From contig NZ_SCFM01000012.1 in the NCBI RefSeq assembly GCF_004138295.1, forward strand, positions 62,001 to 126,000: a stretch of 64,000 bases of DNA. Reading direction: 5' to 3'. Below, piece after piece: positions 21,444 to 31,732 of this stretch. The stretch's first letter is position 1. Each line of letters opens with the position of its first letter. Under the pieces are notes generated by a model. That model did not search any database and was not told the DNA's origin. It saw only the letters and a program-made list of their open reading frames with translations. Both the position numbers and the translations under genes were made by a program. This DNA comes from Ectobacillus funiculus. GTDB lineage: Bacteria; Bacillota; Bacilli; Bacillales; Bacillaceae_G.

Positions 21444-23761
21444 TGCTTCACTCCTACTAACGCATGCTTTAGCACCTCATCAAGATGTGATACCGGCACA
21501 AAGGTTAGGTTTTCCTTTACACTCTCTGGAATATCATCGAGATCCTTTTCATTGTCTGCCGGGATAATCACCTTTTTCAGTCCAGCGCGGTGCGCACTCA
21601 GTGATTTTTCCTTTAGACCGCCAATCGGTAATACACGTCCGCGCAGAGTAATTTCTCCTGTCATGCCAACCTCTCTGCTAACAGGCCTGCCTGTGAGGGC
21701 TGAGATAAGTGCCGTTGCCATCGTAATCCCGGCAGACGGTCCATCCTTTGGCACGGCTCCTTCTGGTACATGGATGTGAATATCATTTTTCTCATGGAAA
21801 TCAGGGTCGATATGCAGCTCAGCCGCACGGGAACGAATATAGCTGAATGCCGCCTGTGCTGATTCCTTCATAACATCGCCAAGCTTTCCTGTCAAAATTA
21901 ACTTTCCTTTTCCAGGATATAGCGACACTTCAATTGCAAGCGTATCTCCGCCCGCTGCCGTGTAAGCAAGACCAGTTGCTACACCAACCTGATCCTGATG
22001 CTCTGCTTCTCCATAGCGGAATCTCTTTTTGCCAAGAAACTCTACCACACTCTTCTCTGTTACAACAATGCGCTTTCTATCTTCCGTAACAAGAATTTTA
22101 GCTGCTTTGCGACACACTGTTGCGAGCTGACGTTCAAGTGTCCGAACACCGGCCTCACGTGTGTAATAACGAATAATATCTAATAGGGCATCTTCTCGAA
22201 CCTGCAGTTTTCCTTTACTAAGGCCATGCTCCTGCACCTGCTTTGGAAGCAAGTGGTCGCTTGCGATATGCACTTTCTCTAGTTCCGTATATCCGGCAAT
22301 CGAGATAACCTCCATCCGATCCAACAGCGGGCCTGGAATGCTAGAGAGCGTATTAGCGGTAGCAATAAACATCACCTTCGATAAATTGTACGGCTCTTCA
22401 ATGTAATGATCGCTAAAATTATGATTTTGTTCCGGGTCCAACACCTCCAGCAAGGCTGCAGACGGATCTCCTCGGAAATCACTTGACATTTTGTCGATCT
22501 CATCTAATAGAAACACTGGATTAATCGTTTTCGCTTTCTTCATCCCTTGAATAATGCGGCCAGGCATTGCTCCAACGTACGTTCTTCGGTGACCTCGAAT
22601 CTCTGATTCGTCACGCACACCGCCTAGGGAAATACGAACAAAATTACGGTTTAATGATCTTGCAATCGAACGGGCAAGCGATGTTTTCCCGACGCCTGGA
22701 GGACCAACAAGACAGAGAATAGGTCCCTTTAAGGAGCGGGTGAGCTGTTGTACGGCAAGATACTCTAGTACACGCTCTTTTACCTTCTCGAGTCCAAAGT
22801 GATCTTCATCCAAAATTCCTTCAGCACGCTCAATGTCCAAAATGTCTTCTGTTGCTTCCGTCCAAGGAAGCGACAACAACCAATCAATATAATTACGAAT
22901 AACTCCGCTCTCAGCAGAGCTAGCTGGCAGCTTTTCGTAACGATCCAGCTCGCGAAGCGCCGCTTGCTTTGTCTCGTTTGGCATGCCGGAGTTCTCAATT
23001 TTATCCCGCAGCTCTTCTACTTCCCCGCCTTTTCCTTCCTTGTCGCCAAGCTCCTTTTGGATTGCCTTCATCTGTTCACGAAGAAAATACTCTCTTTGTG
23101 TTCGTTCCATTGAACGCTTTACACGCTGCCCAATCTTCTTTTCAAGATTTAACAGCTCCTGCTCGTCTTGAATGAGAGCAATAAGCGTCTGCAGCCGTTC
23201 TTTAATATTAGTAATAGCCAATATTTCCTGCTTTTCCTTTGTTTTCAACGGCAGATGAGAGGAAATTAAATCAGCTAAACGTCCAGGCTCATCTATATCT
23301 GCAACAGTCGCAAATACCTCGTTGGAGATTTTCTTAGATAACTTGATGTATTCGTCAAATTGTTCAAGCAATGAACGCATCAATGCTTTCTCCTCTAAGT
23401 CTCCTGCTTCCTCATCCTCTAAGATGCGAACAGCAGCATTCGTAACATCTTCTTCCTCCAAAAGTTCCTGTATTTCTGCCCTATGTAAACCTTCTACAAG
23501 CACACGTACCGTATTATTCGGCAGCTTTAGCATTTGCTTCACCTTTGCCAGCGTACCGATCGGATACAAATCATCTTTATGCGGCTCGTCAATATTTACA
23601 TCTTTTTGCATCACTAAAAACACAATATTGTCGTCTATCGCTGCATTTTCGAGCGCTTGTATCGATTTTTCTCGTCCTACATCAAGATGTAGAACCATCG
23701 TTGGATACACAAGAATGCCTCTCAATGGCAGGAGGGGAATAACCCTTTCGTTATCCTTCAT
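21440..23761 (-). CDS. lonA: ATP-dependent protease LonA
   Basis: LonA is the cytosolic AAA+ serine protease that degrades damaged and regulatory proteins. The 773-residue protein has the N-terminal substrate domain, the Walker A motif [13 protein letters not shown], Walker [11 protein letters not shown], and the protease domain with catalytic Ser in [14 protein letters not shown] and Lys in [12 protein letters not shown] chose the ATG at 23761, which follows CGGAGGTG; an upstream in-frame start would place that ribosome site inside the gene. A good promoter lies upstream. No CtsR box is visible. Confidence 0.97.
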   Translation of the reverse strand: MKDNERVIPLLPLRGILVYPTMVLHLDVGREKSIQALENAAIDDNIVFLVMQKDVNIDEPHKDDLYPIGTLAKVKQMLKLPNNTVRVLVEGLHRAEIQELLEEEDVTNAAVRILEDEEAGDLEEKALMRSLLEQFDEYIKLSKKISNEVFATVADIDEPGRLADLISSHLPLKTKEKQEILAITNIKERLQTLIALIQDEQELLNLEKKIGQRVKRSMERTQREYFLREQMKAIQKELGDKEGKGGEVEELRDKIENSGMPNETKQAALRELDRYEKLPASSAESGVIRNYIDWLLSLPWTEATEDILDIERAEGILDEDHFGLEKVKERVLEYLAVQQLTRSLKGPILCLVGPPGVGKTSLARSIARSLNRNFVRISLGGVRDESEIRGHRRTYVGAMPGRIIQGMKKAKTINPVFLLDEIDKMSSDFRGDPSAALLEVLDPEQNHNFSDHYIEEPYNLSKVMFIATANTLSSIPGPLLDRMEVISIAGYTELEKVHIASDHLLPKQVQEHGLSKGKLQVREDALLDIIRYYTREAGVRTLERQLATVCRKAAKILVTEDRKRIVVTEKSVVEFLGKKRFRYGEAEHQDQVGVATGLAYTAAGGDTLAIEVSLYPGKGKLILTGKLGDVMKESAQAAFSYIRSRAAELHIDPDFHEKNDIHIHVPEGAVPKDGPSAGITMATALISALTGRPVSREVGMTGEITLRGRVLPIGGLKEKSLSAHRAGLKKVIIPADNEKDLDDIPESVKENLTFVPVSHLDEVLKHALVGVKQ

Positions 23762-23802
23762 GTTGTAATAGCACCTCCGATTTATAAATTCCCTGTTCAA
23801 TT

Positions 23803-23832
23803 ATTGTATATTACAACAGAACTGTTATGCAA
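23803..23832 (-). promoter_or_regulatory. sigma-A promoter of lonA
   Basis: TTGCAT, 18 bases, TACAAT on the minus strand, about 40 bases upstream of the lonA start. Confidence 0.6.
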
Positions 23833-23879
23833 TTTCTGAGACATAAGAAAAGCAGATACGGTTTATTTTGCTGCGGGAG

Positions 23880-23992
23880 CCAAACAAACCGTGGACAAAG
23901 ACAGGGGTGTAGTTGCCCTTATACTTTATTCCTAAAATTTCTCGCTACGTCGAATGATCTCCCAGCTAGAAATTTATACTTTCTTAAAGTGT
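23880..23992 (+). repeat. IR134 repeat, degenerate head
   Basis: The tail is intact with arms ACTTTA and TAAAGT and inner pair CT/AG. The head hairpin is unrecognisable; only ACAGGGGTGTAG remains of the middle. Confidence 0.85.
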
Positions 23993-24092
23993 TAAAAAGG
24001 ACGAAAAACGAAAAATGGACTTCGCTTCAGCAGCAAGGCCTAAACGAAGTCAAACACAAGTAACCAGCTGGGCAGCCGATTGCTGTTTCTTA

Positions 24093-24240
24093 AAGCTAGC
24101 CCTGCCCTTGGGCGAAGACAGAGGCGTAGCTGCACTTACACTATATTCCTAAAATTTCTGACTACATCGAATAACTTCTAGCTAGAAATTTATACGTTTC
24201 TACAGCGTAAAGAAAACTCGTCGATTGGCGAGACCTGCCC
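24093..24240 (+). repeat. IR134 unit plus truncated second head
   Basis: A unit lacking the first hairpin arm runs to 24209. It is followed head-to-tail by a second head (CTCGTC-GATT-GGCGAG, then ACCTGCCC) that breaks off at 24240, two bases from the lonB stop codon. No separate lonB terminator is visible, so this partial head may serve that purpose. Confidence 0.85.
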
Positions 24241-24242
24241 AA

Positions 24243-25922
24243 TTATATAGATTGAATATCCCCCTCATTAAAGGAAGACTGAATAGCTTCGATACTAGTA
24301 CGCGTAGAGGAAGGAGCAGAAACAATCGCTCGTGCCAGTACCTCCTTCATATGCCGAACGGGTACAATTTCAATACCTTTAATGGAATATAAGATTGGCT
24401 GCATATTTTCTGCAGGAATGAGAACCATTTTGGCTCCTGCTTTTTTTGCCGCTTTAATCTTCGCATACACACCGCCTACCGGCTTTACTTCTCCATGAAT
24501 GCTTATTTCACCAGTCATTGCAATTTCATTTTTCACATATACGCCGTGTACCGCAGAGTATACACCAACCGCCATTGCAATACCCGCAGATGGACCATCT
24601 ACCGGTACTCCTCCTGGAAAGTTAATATGTACATCATACCCTTGCGGAAGTAATTCAAGTGAGCGAAGAACTGTCGTGACATTGTCAACAGACCCTTTGG
24701 CCATACTTTTACGACGAATCGACTTTGTCTGGCTTCCGATACTTTCCTCTTCTACAATTCCTGTAATCATAAGCGACCCTTTTCCATCCGTCGGTATCGC
24801 TGTTACTTCAATTTCTAAAAGAGCTCCCATGTTCGGACCATATACGGCCAAGCCGTTTACCAGACCGATTCTCGGAATTGGATAAATACGTTTTTCATGC
24901 TTTGGTGTAAGCTGGCTAGAGTGGATAACCCACTCAATATCTTCATCCTGAATATACGAACGATTTTCATTAATCGCCATCCCAGCTGCAATTTGCACAA
25001 GATTAATGGCTTCACGACCGTTTCGGGCATATTGCCCAATCATAGTCAGCCCTTTCCGCCCGATTTCTAGATTTACTTTAGATGCCGCATTTAAAGCAAC
25101 CGCTTCAACCTCTTCCGTATCAAGCTCCCGGAAAAAAACTTCCAGACAGCGGGAACGAATTGCCGGAGGGATTTCCTCTGGTGATCTAGTTGTTGCGCCG
25201 ACGAGACGAAAATCAGCTGGTAAACCATTTTGAAAAATGTCGTGAATATATGTAGGAATCATTGTGTTTTCTTCGCTATAATATGCACTTTCTAAAAAGA
25301 CCTTTCGATCCTCAAGCACCTTAAGCATTTTGTTCATTTGAACCGGATGCAGTTCCCCAATTTCATCAATAAAGAGGATACCGCCGTGTGCATCAGTTAC
25401 TGCTCCCTTTTTCGGCTGCGGAATTCCGGCCTGCCCCATCGCTCCGGCTCCCTGATAAATCGGGTCATGCACTGAACCAATCAGGGGATCTGCAATTCCT
25501 CTTTCATCAAAACGTGCTGTTGTTGCATCAAGCTCAACGAAGACAGATGCTGCACGAAATGGAGATTTCGCATTTTTTTTCGCTTCCTCTAGCACAAGCC
25601 TAGCAGCAGCTGTTTTGCCGACTCCCGGAGGGCCGTATATAATGACGTGCTGCGGATTTGGTCCGCACAGCGCTGCTTTTAGCGCTTTAATGCCATCCTC
25701 TTGACCAATAATATCAGCAAACGAAGATGGCCTCACTCGTTCAGCAAGCGGCTCTGTCAAGGAAACCATCCTCATTTTTCGGAGCTGCTCCATCTCTTTT
25801 CGTGACTCTTTATCAATTGAAACCTTTTGCGTGCGCTGACTTCTAAGCAAATGCCAAAAGTAGAGACCAACAATTACACCAAGCGCCAACTGAATGAGCA
25901 AAATGATGTTCGTCCAGCTCAT
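24243..25922 (-). CDS. lonB: forespore-type ATP-dependent protease LonB
   Basis: LonB is a membrane-anchored Lon paralogue made in the forespore of B. subtilis. The 559-residue protein has an N-terminal membrane span (IILLIQLALGVIVGLYFWHL), Walker [15 protein letters not shown], Walker B ILFIDEIGEL, and the Lon protease domain with VDGPSAGIAMAVG and the GEVKPVGGVYAKIKAA lysine region. I chose the ATG at 25922, directly behind GGGAGGG. An exact sigma-F type promoter lies upstream, matching the expected forespore expression. Confidence 0.96.
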   Translation of the reverse strand: MSWTNIILLIQLALGVIVGLYFWHLLRSQRTQKVSIDKESRKEMEQLRKMRMVSLTEPLAERVRPSSFADIIGQEDGIKALKAALCGPNPQHVIIYGPPGVGKTAAARLVLEEAKKNAKSPFRAASVFVELDATTARFDERGIADPLIGSVHDPIYQGAGAMGQAGIPQPKKGAVTDAHGGILFIDEIGELHPVQMNKMLKVLEDRKVFLESAYYSEENTMIPTYIHDIFQNGLPADFRLVGATTRSPEEIPPAIRSRCLEVFFRELDTEEVEAVALNAASKVNLEIGRKGLTMIGQYARNGREAINLVQIAAGMAINENRSYIQDEDIEWVIHSSQLTPKHEKRIYPIPRIGLVNGLAVYGPNMGALLEIEVTAIPTDGKGSLMITGIVEEESIGSQTKSIRRKSMAKGSVDNVTTVLRSLELLPQGYDVHINFPGGVPVDGPSAGIAMAVGVYSAVHGVYVKNEIAMTGEISIHGEVKPVGGVYAKIKAAKKAGAKMVLIPAENMQPILYSIKGIEIVPVRHMKEVLARAIVSAPSSTRTSIEAIQSSFNEGDIQSI

Positions 25923-25954
25923 CACAATCCCTCCCAAACCCTACTATTTTCTTC

Positions 25955-25984
25955 TAGTATCTCCGAGTAAGGTGTAGGATAAAC
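25955..25984 (-). promoter_or_regulatory. sigma-F/sigma-G promoter of lonB
   Basis: On the minus strand GTTTA is followed after exactly 15 bases by GGAGATACTA. This fits the sigma-F consensus GYWTA-N15-GGNRANANTW at every specified position. The -35 element begins a few bases after the clpX terminator. Confidence 0.85.
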
Positions 25985-25990
25985 ATAAGA

Positions 25991-26022
25991 AGAAACAGCA
26001 ATTGTGGACAATTGCTGTTTCT
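25991..26022 (-). terminator. terminator after clpX
   Basis: Fourteen-base stem AGAAACAGCAATTG / CAATTGCTGTTTCT with a four-base loop, followed by TTCTTAT on the minus strand. Confidence 0.85.
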
Positions 26023-26031
26023 CTCTATACA

Positions 26032-27297
26032 TTACGCTGATGTTTTTGTGCCTTGCTCTAATATCGTACCGTCATGAAGCACAAGCTTTGGCGGTGCTCC
26101 ATCAGCAACGGTTTCTTGTGAAATAATGCATTTCTCAATATCATCGCGGGATGGAAGTTCAAACATCACATCAAGCATAATGCCTTCAATGATGGAACGT
26201 AATCCACGTGCACCCGTTTTGCGCTCAATCGCCTTTTTAGCAATTTCAAGCAGCGCTCCTTCTTCAAACTCTAATTCAACATCATCGAGTTCTAGAAGCT
26301 TTTGATATTGCTTCACAAGCGCATTCTTCGGCTTTGTCAAAATTTCAACAAGTGCATCCTCATCCAATTGCTCCAAGTTTGCAATTACTGGAAGACGACC
26401 GATGAATTCAGGAATCAAACCAAACTTCAACAAATCCTCTGGAAGCACATGTGATAGAACTTTTTCGTCATCTACATGTTTCTTTGCCGTACCTGTCTCA
26501 AAGCCAATAACCTTTTTGCCTAGGCGGCGCTTAATGATTTGTTCGATGCCATCAAATGCTCCACCGCAAATAAAGAGAATATTTGTTGTATCAATTTGAA
26601 TAAACTCCTGATGCGGATGCTTGCGGCCTCCTTGTGGCGGAACGCTGGCAACCGTACCTTCTAAAATTTTCAAAAGTGCCTGCTGCACACCTTCTCCTGA
26701 CACATCGCGTGTAATTGAAGGATTTTCAGACTTACGTGCTACTTTATCAATTTCGTCTATGTAGATAATCCCTTTTTCTGCTTTCTCTACATCGTAATCA
26801 GCTGCCTGAATCAGCTTTAACAAAATATTTTCTACATCTTCTCCGACATACCCGGCTTCTGTTAAAGAAGTCGCATCGGCAATTGCAAACGGAACGTTCA
26901 AAATACGTGCCAAGGTTTGTGCCAATAACGTTTTACCGCTTCCTGTCGGTCCAATTAGGGCGATATTGCTTTTCGACAATTCAACATCATCAATCTTGCT
27001 GTTAGAGTTAATACGTTTATAGTGGTTGTATACTGCAACTGCCAAAGCTTTTTTTGCCTTATTTTGTCCGATTACATATTCAGCCAAAATCTCGCGGATC
27101 TCTGCTGGTTTTGGAACATCCTTGAATTCTACTTCATCGTCCTTAGATAACTCCTCTTGAACGATTTCAGTACAAAGTTCAATACACTCATCGCAAATAT
27201 AAACTCCTGGTCCTGCTACAAGCTTACGCACTTGCGTTTGCGTTTTACCGCAAAAAGAACATTTTAATTGCCCTTTTTCATCATTAAATTTAAACAT
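26032..27297 (-). CDS. clpX: ClpX, ATPase subunit of ClpXP
   Basis: ClpX unfolds substrates for the ClpP protease. The 421-residue protein has the N-terminal zinc-binding domain with C14xxC17 and C36xxC39, Walker [14 protein letters not shown], Walker [10 protein letters not shown], and an IGF loop (KKVIGFETG) for docking to ClpP. It is preceded by its own promoter and followed by a strong terminator. Confidence 0.98.
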   Translation of the reverse strand: MFKFNDEKGQLKCSFCGKTQTQVRKLVAGPGVYICDECIELCTEIVQEELSKDDEVEFKDVPKPAEIREILAEYVIGQNKAKKALAVAVYNHYKRINSNSKIDDVELSKSNIALIGPTGSGKTLLAQTLARILNVPFAIADATSLTEAGYVGEDVENILLKLIQAADYDVEKAEKGIIYIDEIDKVARKSENPSITRDVSGEGVQQALLKILEGTVASVPPQGGRKHPHQEFIQIDTTNILFICGGAFDGIEQIIKRRLGKKVIGFETGTAKKHVDDEKVLSHVLPEDLLKFGLIPEFIGRLPVIANLEQLDEDALVEILTKPKNALVKQYQKLLELDDVELEFEEGALLEIAKKAIERKTGARGLRSIIEGIMLDVMFELPSRDDIEKCIISQETVADGAPPKLVLHDGTILEQGTKTSA

Positions 27298-27404
27298 ACC
27301 TTCACACCCCTTAAAAAGTGCTAGAAACAGTACCCACTATATGTAGAATGAAATTACTACCGTATGTAAATACATATTATGTCACTATGTGCTTAGAAAT
27401 ACAA

Positions 27405-27432
27405 ATTATATGGTTTCATATGTACAGGGCAA
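27405..27432 (-). promoter_or_regulatory. sigma-A promoter of clpX
   Basis: TTGCCC, 16 bases, TATAAT on the minus strand, about 110 bases upstream of clpX. The leader between them is AT-rich and holds no obvious structure. Confidence 0.65.
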
Positions 27433-27506
27433 ATTTTTTACAACCTTTAAAAAATATATATTCTGTGTCACTTAAGCGTTTTCCTGCAATCCAAGAAAAA
27501 TGGTTA

Positions 27507-27642
27507 TAAAGAAAACTCGCTGTTTGCGAGCCCTGTCCCTGGGCGAAAACAGAGGCGTAGTTGTACTTACACTGTACTCCTAAAATTTCCAACCACATCA
27601 AATTTGCTTTCGGCTGGAAATTTATACTTTCTTACAGTGTAA
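27507..27642 (+). repeat. IR134 repeat, full unit
   Basis: Full unit with a shortened but paired head (CTCGC-TGTTT-GCGAG). Outer arms TTACACTGTA and TACAGTGTAA pair perfectly. It lies between clpX upstream sequence and the tig terminator, about 140 bases from the latter. Confidence 0.9.
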
Positions 27643-27783
27643 AGAAAAGCAGCCACAGTCCAGTTTGCTCCTGCAGTAAACTATTCCCCTCTATCAGAAA
27701 AGCTTTTCGATCCTTATATGTATGGCGAGTCTTATATCACTGATCGAAACAAAGTTCTCTTCTCAAAAAAGGCTTTCCTTATA

Positions 27784-27816
27784 AAACAGGGCACGATCAA
27801 ACATCGCGCCCTGTTT
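27784..27816 (-). terminator. terminator after tig
   Basis: Stem AAACAGGGC(G)CGAT / ATCG(T)GCCCTGTTT with a GTTTG loop, just past the tig stop codon. Confidence 0.85.
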
Positions 27817-27825
27817 ATATATAAT

Positions 27826-29112
27826 TTACGCAGTAACTTTGCTGCTTTCCACTAGGAAATCAACTGCCTTGCGAATTTTCAAGTCTTCTTTTAGTCCTTC
27901 AAGACTTCCAAGAGCTTGTGTTACAGCCTCAGCTGTCATGTTGTACATTTCAGCCATTTTTTGTACTTCTTCATTTACCGCTTCGTCTGCTGCTTCGATA
28001 CCCTCTGCCTCAATAATCGTTTCAAGCACAAGGTTTGTTTTTACGCGGGATTGCGCATCTTCTTGCATTTGCCCTTTCAGAGCAGCCTCGTCTGTACCTG
28101 TGAATTGGTAGTACAATTCTAGGTTCATGCCTTGATATTGAAGGCGTTGCTCGAATTCACGAAGCATGCGGCCTAGTTCTGTTTCAATCATCGCTGCTGG
28201 AATTTCAACTTCTGCATTTGCAACAGCTTTAGCTACCGCATCGTCACGAAGTTTGTTTTCCGCATCGCGTTTTTTGCTTTCTTCTAGGTCAGCACGAAGC
28301 TTCGCTTTTAATTCATCAAGCGTTTCAACTTCCTCGTTTACGTCTTTCGCGAACTCATCGTCTAAAGCAGGAAGCTCTTGTGCTTTAATTTCGTGTACTT
28401 TTACTTTGAATACAGCAGGCTTGCCAGCTAAATCAGCAGCATGGTATTCTTCAGGGAACGCTACTTCTACATCCTTCTCTTCGCCTGTTTTTAAGCCAAC
28501 TAATTGCTCTTCAAAGCCTGGGATGAATGTACCGGAACCGATTGTAAGAGAATAGTTCTCGCCTTTTCCGCCCTCGAATGCTGCACCGTCAACAAAGCCT
28601 TCGAAATCAATTACAGCTGTATCGCCGTTTTCAACTGCGCCGTCTTCTTTCACAACAAGCTCAGCTTGCTTCTCTTGCAGCTTTGTCAATTCGTTTGCTA
28701 CATCTTCATCTGTTACAGTTTCGTCTTCTTTTGTAAGCTCTAAGCCTTTGTATTCGCCCAATTTCACTTCAGGCTTTACTGTTACCTTCGCAGTAAAGAT
28801 TAGATTTTTTCCCTTTTCTAATTGCTCGACGTCAATTTCAGGGTGCGCAACAGGGAAGATTCCTGTCTCATCCACTGCACTTGAATATGCTTGTGGTAAA
28901 ATAATGTCTAACGCATCTTGATATAAAGACTCTACGCCAAAGCGTTGCTCGAACAATGGACGAGGCATTTTCCCTTTACGGAAACCAGGTACATTAATTG
29001 TTTTTACAACCTTCTTGAATGCTGCATCTAACGCTTGGTTTACTTCTGCAACGTCAACCTCTACTGTTAGTACGCCAACGCTACCTTCTAATTTTTCCCA
29101 CTTTGCAACCAT
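27826..29112 (-). CDS. tig: trigger factor
   Basis: Trigger factor is the ribosome-bound chaperone and prolyl isomerase. The 428-residue protein has the ribosome-docking loop [10 protein letters not shown] at about residues 43-52, an FKBP-type domain in the middle ([18 protein letters not shown]), and the helical C-terminal arms. The ATG has a GGAGGG ribosome site. A strong promoter lies 140 bases upstream, with a hairpin in the leader. Confidence 0.97.
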   Translation of the reverse strand: MVAKWEKLEGSVGVLTVEVDVAEVNQALDAAFKKVVKTINVPGFRKGKMPRPLFEQRFGVESLYQDALDIILPQAYSSAVDETGIFPVAHPEIDVEQLEKGKNLIFTAKVTVKPEVKLGEYKGLELTKEDETVTDEDVANELTKLQEKQAELVVKEDGAVENGDTAVIDFEGFVDGAAFEGGKGENYSLTIGSGTFIPGFEEQLVGLKTGEEKDVEVAFPEEYHAADLAGKPAVFKVKVHEIKAQELPALDDEFAKDVNEEVETLDELKAKLRADLEESKKRDAENKLRDDAVAKAVANAEVEIPAAMIETELGRMLREFEQRLQYQGMNLELYYQFTGTDEAALKGQMQEDAQSRVKTNLVLETIIEAEGIEAADEAVNEEVQKMAEMYNMTAEAVTQALGSLEGLKEDLKIRKAVDFLVESSKVTA

Positions 29113-29223
29113 TTATTCTTTCCCTCCAACAACGATATTAATAAACTATTATGACTCGGTATGTATGTCCGAGAACAATACGAAACTGAGTAAAGTGCTG
29201 TTGCTTTACTTGCTTCACGAAAA

Positions 29224-29239
29224 AGGCAGGAATCTGCCT
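29224..29239 (-). promoter_or_regulatory. terminator-like hairpin in tig leader
   Basis: On the minus strand AGGCAG-ATTC-CTGCCT is followed by TTTT. The overlapping GCAGGA/TCCTGC pairing could compete with it. It lies between the tig promoter and start codon, so it could act as an attenuator. Confidence 0.4.
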
Positions 29240-29253
29240 CCTGCAACCATTAC

Positions 29254-29281
29254 ATTATAACATAGAATATTATCGTTTCAA
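29254..29281 (-). promoter_or_regulatory. sigma-A promoter of tig
   Basis: TTGAAA, 16 bases, TATAAT on the minus strand. Confidence 0.75.
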
Positions 29282-29300
29282 CATCACCGTACGTTCTTTT

Positions 29301-29423
29301 TCTTTACACTGTAAGAAAGTATAAATTTCCAACTGGAAGTCATGCGACGTAGTTGGGAATTTTAAGAATACAGTGTAAGTACAAATATGCCCCTATCTCC
29401 GCCAATCGGCGAGTTTTCTTTAC
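29301..29423 (-). repeat. IR134 repeat, reverse orientation
   Basis: Unit in the opposite orientation to most copies. The outer arms pair perfectly and the inner pair is CC/GG. The part between head and tail is shortened. The head end supplies the TAA stop codon of ysoA at 29420-29422. Confidence 0.9.
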
Positions 29424-30418
29424 AGCGGCAGCAGCCCTTCCTGCTCAATCTTCAAAAGCTGTGAATAAGCTTCTTCCATGTCAGCTTGGGAGATGCCGTA
29501 ACGGGAAACAATTTGTTCATCAATCGGTGACAGCATAAAACGCTCATTTCCAATTTTCTCAAGAACAGCTGCCCAAACTCGAACATCAAGAGGAAGAAGA
29601 GAAAATGGAAAAACAAGGAACATGATTTCATACCAATACTCCGCTAAGGCCTGGATCATCGTGGGGTTTTGTCCGCCTGTTCCTCTCTCCGCCTCAAGCA
29701 GTACACCGGTAACAAAAGTATCTTCCTTTATATCGGGAAGTTCACAAGGAACAACAGACATGGTTCTGCCAAACTTCGTCACGGAAACCTCATCACGAAC
29801 ACCGCTTTCCATCAAGAGCTGCAACAAAACGGACTTTACATACGGATGATTCGTTTCATCCTCAAGAAAGCGTGCAACGAATGGACCGGCTGGCATAGAA
29901 CCGCGCTGCCTCAAACTATATAGAGCTTGCAGCTGCTTAGCTACATCACGTGTCCCTAACGCTGTCTCTACCTCTTCCTCCTCAGGTGATTTCGGAATCT
30001 CACTTTCTAATCCTTCCATTTTTTCGGCAAACGAAAGCAACGGATATAGCTTTTCTCTTTGTTCATTAGAAAGCTCACGATCTGCTAAAGCAAAATGAAC
30101 TACTTCTGCAACCGCTTGATAGTCATGCTGCTGCAGCAAAACGGAAAGATACATCTCGAGTACCTCAAAAAATAGTCTGTCACTCCTCTTTAATAGCGCT
30201 CCGCACCGCTTTCTCGCTTCCTTTAAATCATGAAGCTCTATTAGACAGACAACTGCAGCAAACTCTGACTCCTCATCCTCAAACCCATATTCACCTAACT
30301 GGTTAAAACAGTCTAGCGCCTCAGAAAATTGTTTGTTATGTAAAGAATCAAAACCTTTTTCCCGCAAACGGTCACTCAGGTTCGGAAACATAATGACCGT
30401 TTTCTCTTTTTCCTCCAT
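29420..30418 (-). CDS. ysoA: YsoA-like TPR-type protein
   Basis: A 332-residue soluble protein with helical tetratricopeptide-like repeats in the N-terminal half (FDSLHNKQFSEALDCFNQLG, then LIELHDLKEARKRCGALL). The C-terminal part is less repetitive. No catalytic motif is visible and the function is unknown. It follows tig's upstream region exactly where B. subtilis has ysoA. Its stop codon lies within a reversed IR134 unit, so the last codons may have been altered by the repeat. Confidence 0.8.
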   Translation of the reverse strand: MEEKEKTVIMFPNLSDRLREKGFDSLHNKQFSEALDCFNQLGEYGFEDEESEFAAVVCLIELHDLKEARKRCGALLKRSDRLFFEVLEMYLSVLLQQHDYQAVAEVVHFALADRELSNEQREKLYPLLSFAEKMEGLESEIPKSPEEEEVETALGTRDVAKQLQALYSLRQRGSMPAGPFVARFLEDETNHPYVKSVLLQLLMESGVRDEVSVTKFGRTMSVVPCELPDIKEDTFVTGVLLEAERGTGGQNPTMIQALAEYWYEIMFLVFPFSLLPLDVRVWAAVLEKIGNERFMLSPIDEQIVSRYGISQADMEEAYSQLLKIEQEGLLPL

Positions 30419-30456
30419 ACCTTCGCCTCTTTTTAAGGTTTTCTACACTTAAAGGT

Positions 30457-30485
30457 ACTATAGCAGAAGAAGGTTTGAAACACAA
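30457..30485 (-). promoter_or_regulatory. possible promoter of ysoA
   Basis: TTGTGT, 17 bases, TATAGT on the minus strand, about 40 bases upstream of ysoA. Confidence 0.45.
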
Positions 30486-30726
30486 TATATGGCATATTTC
30501 GCATAGAAATTTATGGTTTCTTCCTTGTAATGATGGTTCTATCTAAACTATGCGTAAAGCCTTGTAGTTTGTATCCCACAAGGCACGCAAGCAACAAGAC
30601 TTCTTATTTATCTGCTATCTCAAATACTCAACTCAACGCCTAGCCTTTCCTGTATGAAATCCACTCTCCGCCGAAAGATAGCCATTACAATTGATTTCTT
30701 CCAACACCTTTTATGCCACATCACTT
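30486..30726. other. intergenic, no gene seen
   Basis: AT-rich sequence between the ysoA promoter and the next repeat copy. I see no coding frame with a ribosome site and no RNA structure. The B. subtilis leu-ilv cluster that lies here is absent. Confidence 0.4.
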
Positions 30727-30864
30727 TAAAGAAAACTCGCCGATTGGCGAGCCCTGCCTTTGGGCAAAGCCAGAGGCGTAGCCCTACTTATACTGTATTC
30801 CTAAAATTTCTCACTACGTCGAATTGGCTTCTAGCTAGAAATTTATACTTTTTTAAAGTGTAAA
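30727..30864 (+). repeat. IR134 repeat, full unit
   Basis: Full unit with head CTCGCC-GATT-GGCGAG and inner pair CT/AG. Outer arms ACTGTA and TAAAGT leave one mismatch. No terminator lies at its right end. Confidence 0.9.
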
Positions 30865-30998
30865 AAAACCCCGAATGTAGGTTCTTATACTATCGCTTTT
30901 CTAATATCTTTGCAATTTATAGGAATAAAAACAATTATCTTTACTAAGCATTTCATTTTCTAGCTATAAATGGGCATCCTATCAAAGTAAAATGGGGG

Positions 30999-31226
30999 GT
31001 GAATCCACTGAAAGAATCCTATCCAAGCTTTAAAGAAATACAAGACCTCCAACATAAATTACAGAAGATGCTTACAGACTACTGGCTTCATCACGATTTA
31101 TTTACTTTTCAATGGTGGTTGCTTTTATGTATCTGGATTGTTCCCTGGATAATATGGTGGAGGTATGTACAACGAAAGAGAATCAAGGAAATTTTATTGT
31201 TTGGGTCTCTGTTAATCGTACTGTGA
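30999..31226 (+). pseudogene. CBO0543-type membrane protein, 3'-truncated
   Basis: The 75 codons encode a tryptophan-rich start of the CBO0543-like membrane family: PSFKEIQDLQHKL, then DYWLHHDLFTFQWWLLLCIW and PWIIWWRYVQRKRIKEIL. Family members carry several more membrane spans, but this frame stops at 31226 after LLFGSLLIVL, where the antisense kinase fragment begins. The start codon is unclear: GTG at 30999 has a GGGGGG run overlapping it. I read it as the 5' part of a gene cut by a deletion. The family name comes from memory of the motif pattern. Confidence 0.6.
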
Positions 31227-31732
31227 ACGGAGATATTTCCTCCGTGTTTATGTATAGTTGTAAACACTTGAGTTAGAGTTAGACCCAGACCTGTCCCTTC
31301 GCTTTTAGTAGAAAAAAATGGTGTTCCCAGCATTTTCACTTTATCTTCAGGGATTCCTACTCCTGTATCACTCACTTTTATATGAATCCATTCATTTTGA
31401 TAGTAATGTTCAATTTTAATTTTTCCTGTGTCCTGAATAGCCTCAATCGCGTTCTTTATTAGATTAAAAAATGCTTTTAGAAATAAGTTTCTTTTTCCAA
31501 TGATTTTTCTCTCCGAATCCCTTAAATCCATTTCTAGTTTCACGTTATAAAGTCTTTCTTGGAATAAAAACAATAGAGACTCTAACTCCTGACATAGATC
31601 AATTGGAACAAGCGATTCCTCATGCAAATTAGGTTTGGATACCTGTAACAGATTTTGGAGAGTCGTCAACGCTTTTTCTAATTCAGATTCCATCCAATTG
31701 TAAAATGCAAGTTTTATTTCACCCTTCCCCAC
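31215..31732 (-). pseudogene. sensor histidine kinase fragment
   Basis: The minus strand encodes part of a histidine kinase: the end of the dimerisation helices (ELEKALTTLQNLLQVSKP) and an ATPase domain with N box FFNLIKNAIEAIQ, G1 VSDTGVGIPEDKV, F box TPFFSTKSEGTGLGL. The phosphoacceptor histidine region and any sensor domain are missing at the 5' end. The last strand of the ATPase domain is missing at the 3' end, where the frame runs into the antisense of the CBO0543 fragment. Both losses make activity unlikely. Confidence 0.75.

Noticed and set aside
23762-23880. CtsR operator upstream of lonA
   Set aside because: No tandem heptad resembling the CtsR consensus is present.
31109-31214. C-terminal 35 codons of the kinase frame
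   Set aside because: They are the antisense of the CBO0543 fragment and do not resemble the end of an ATPase domain.
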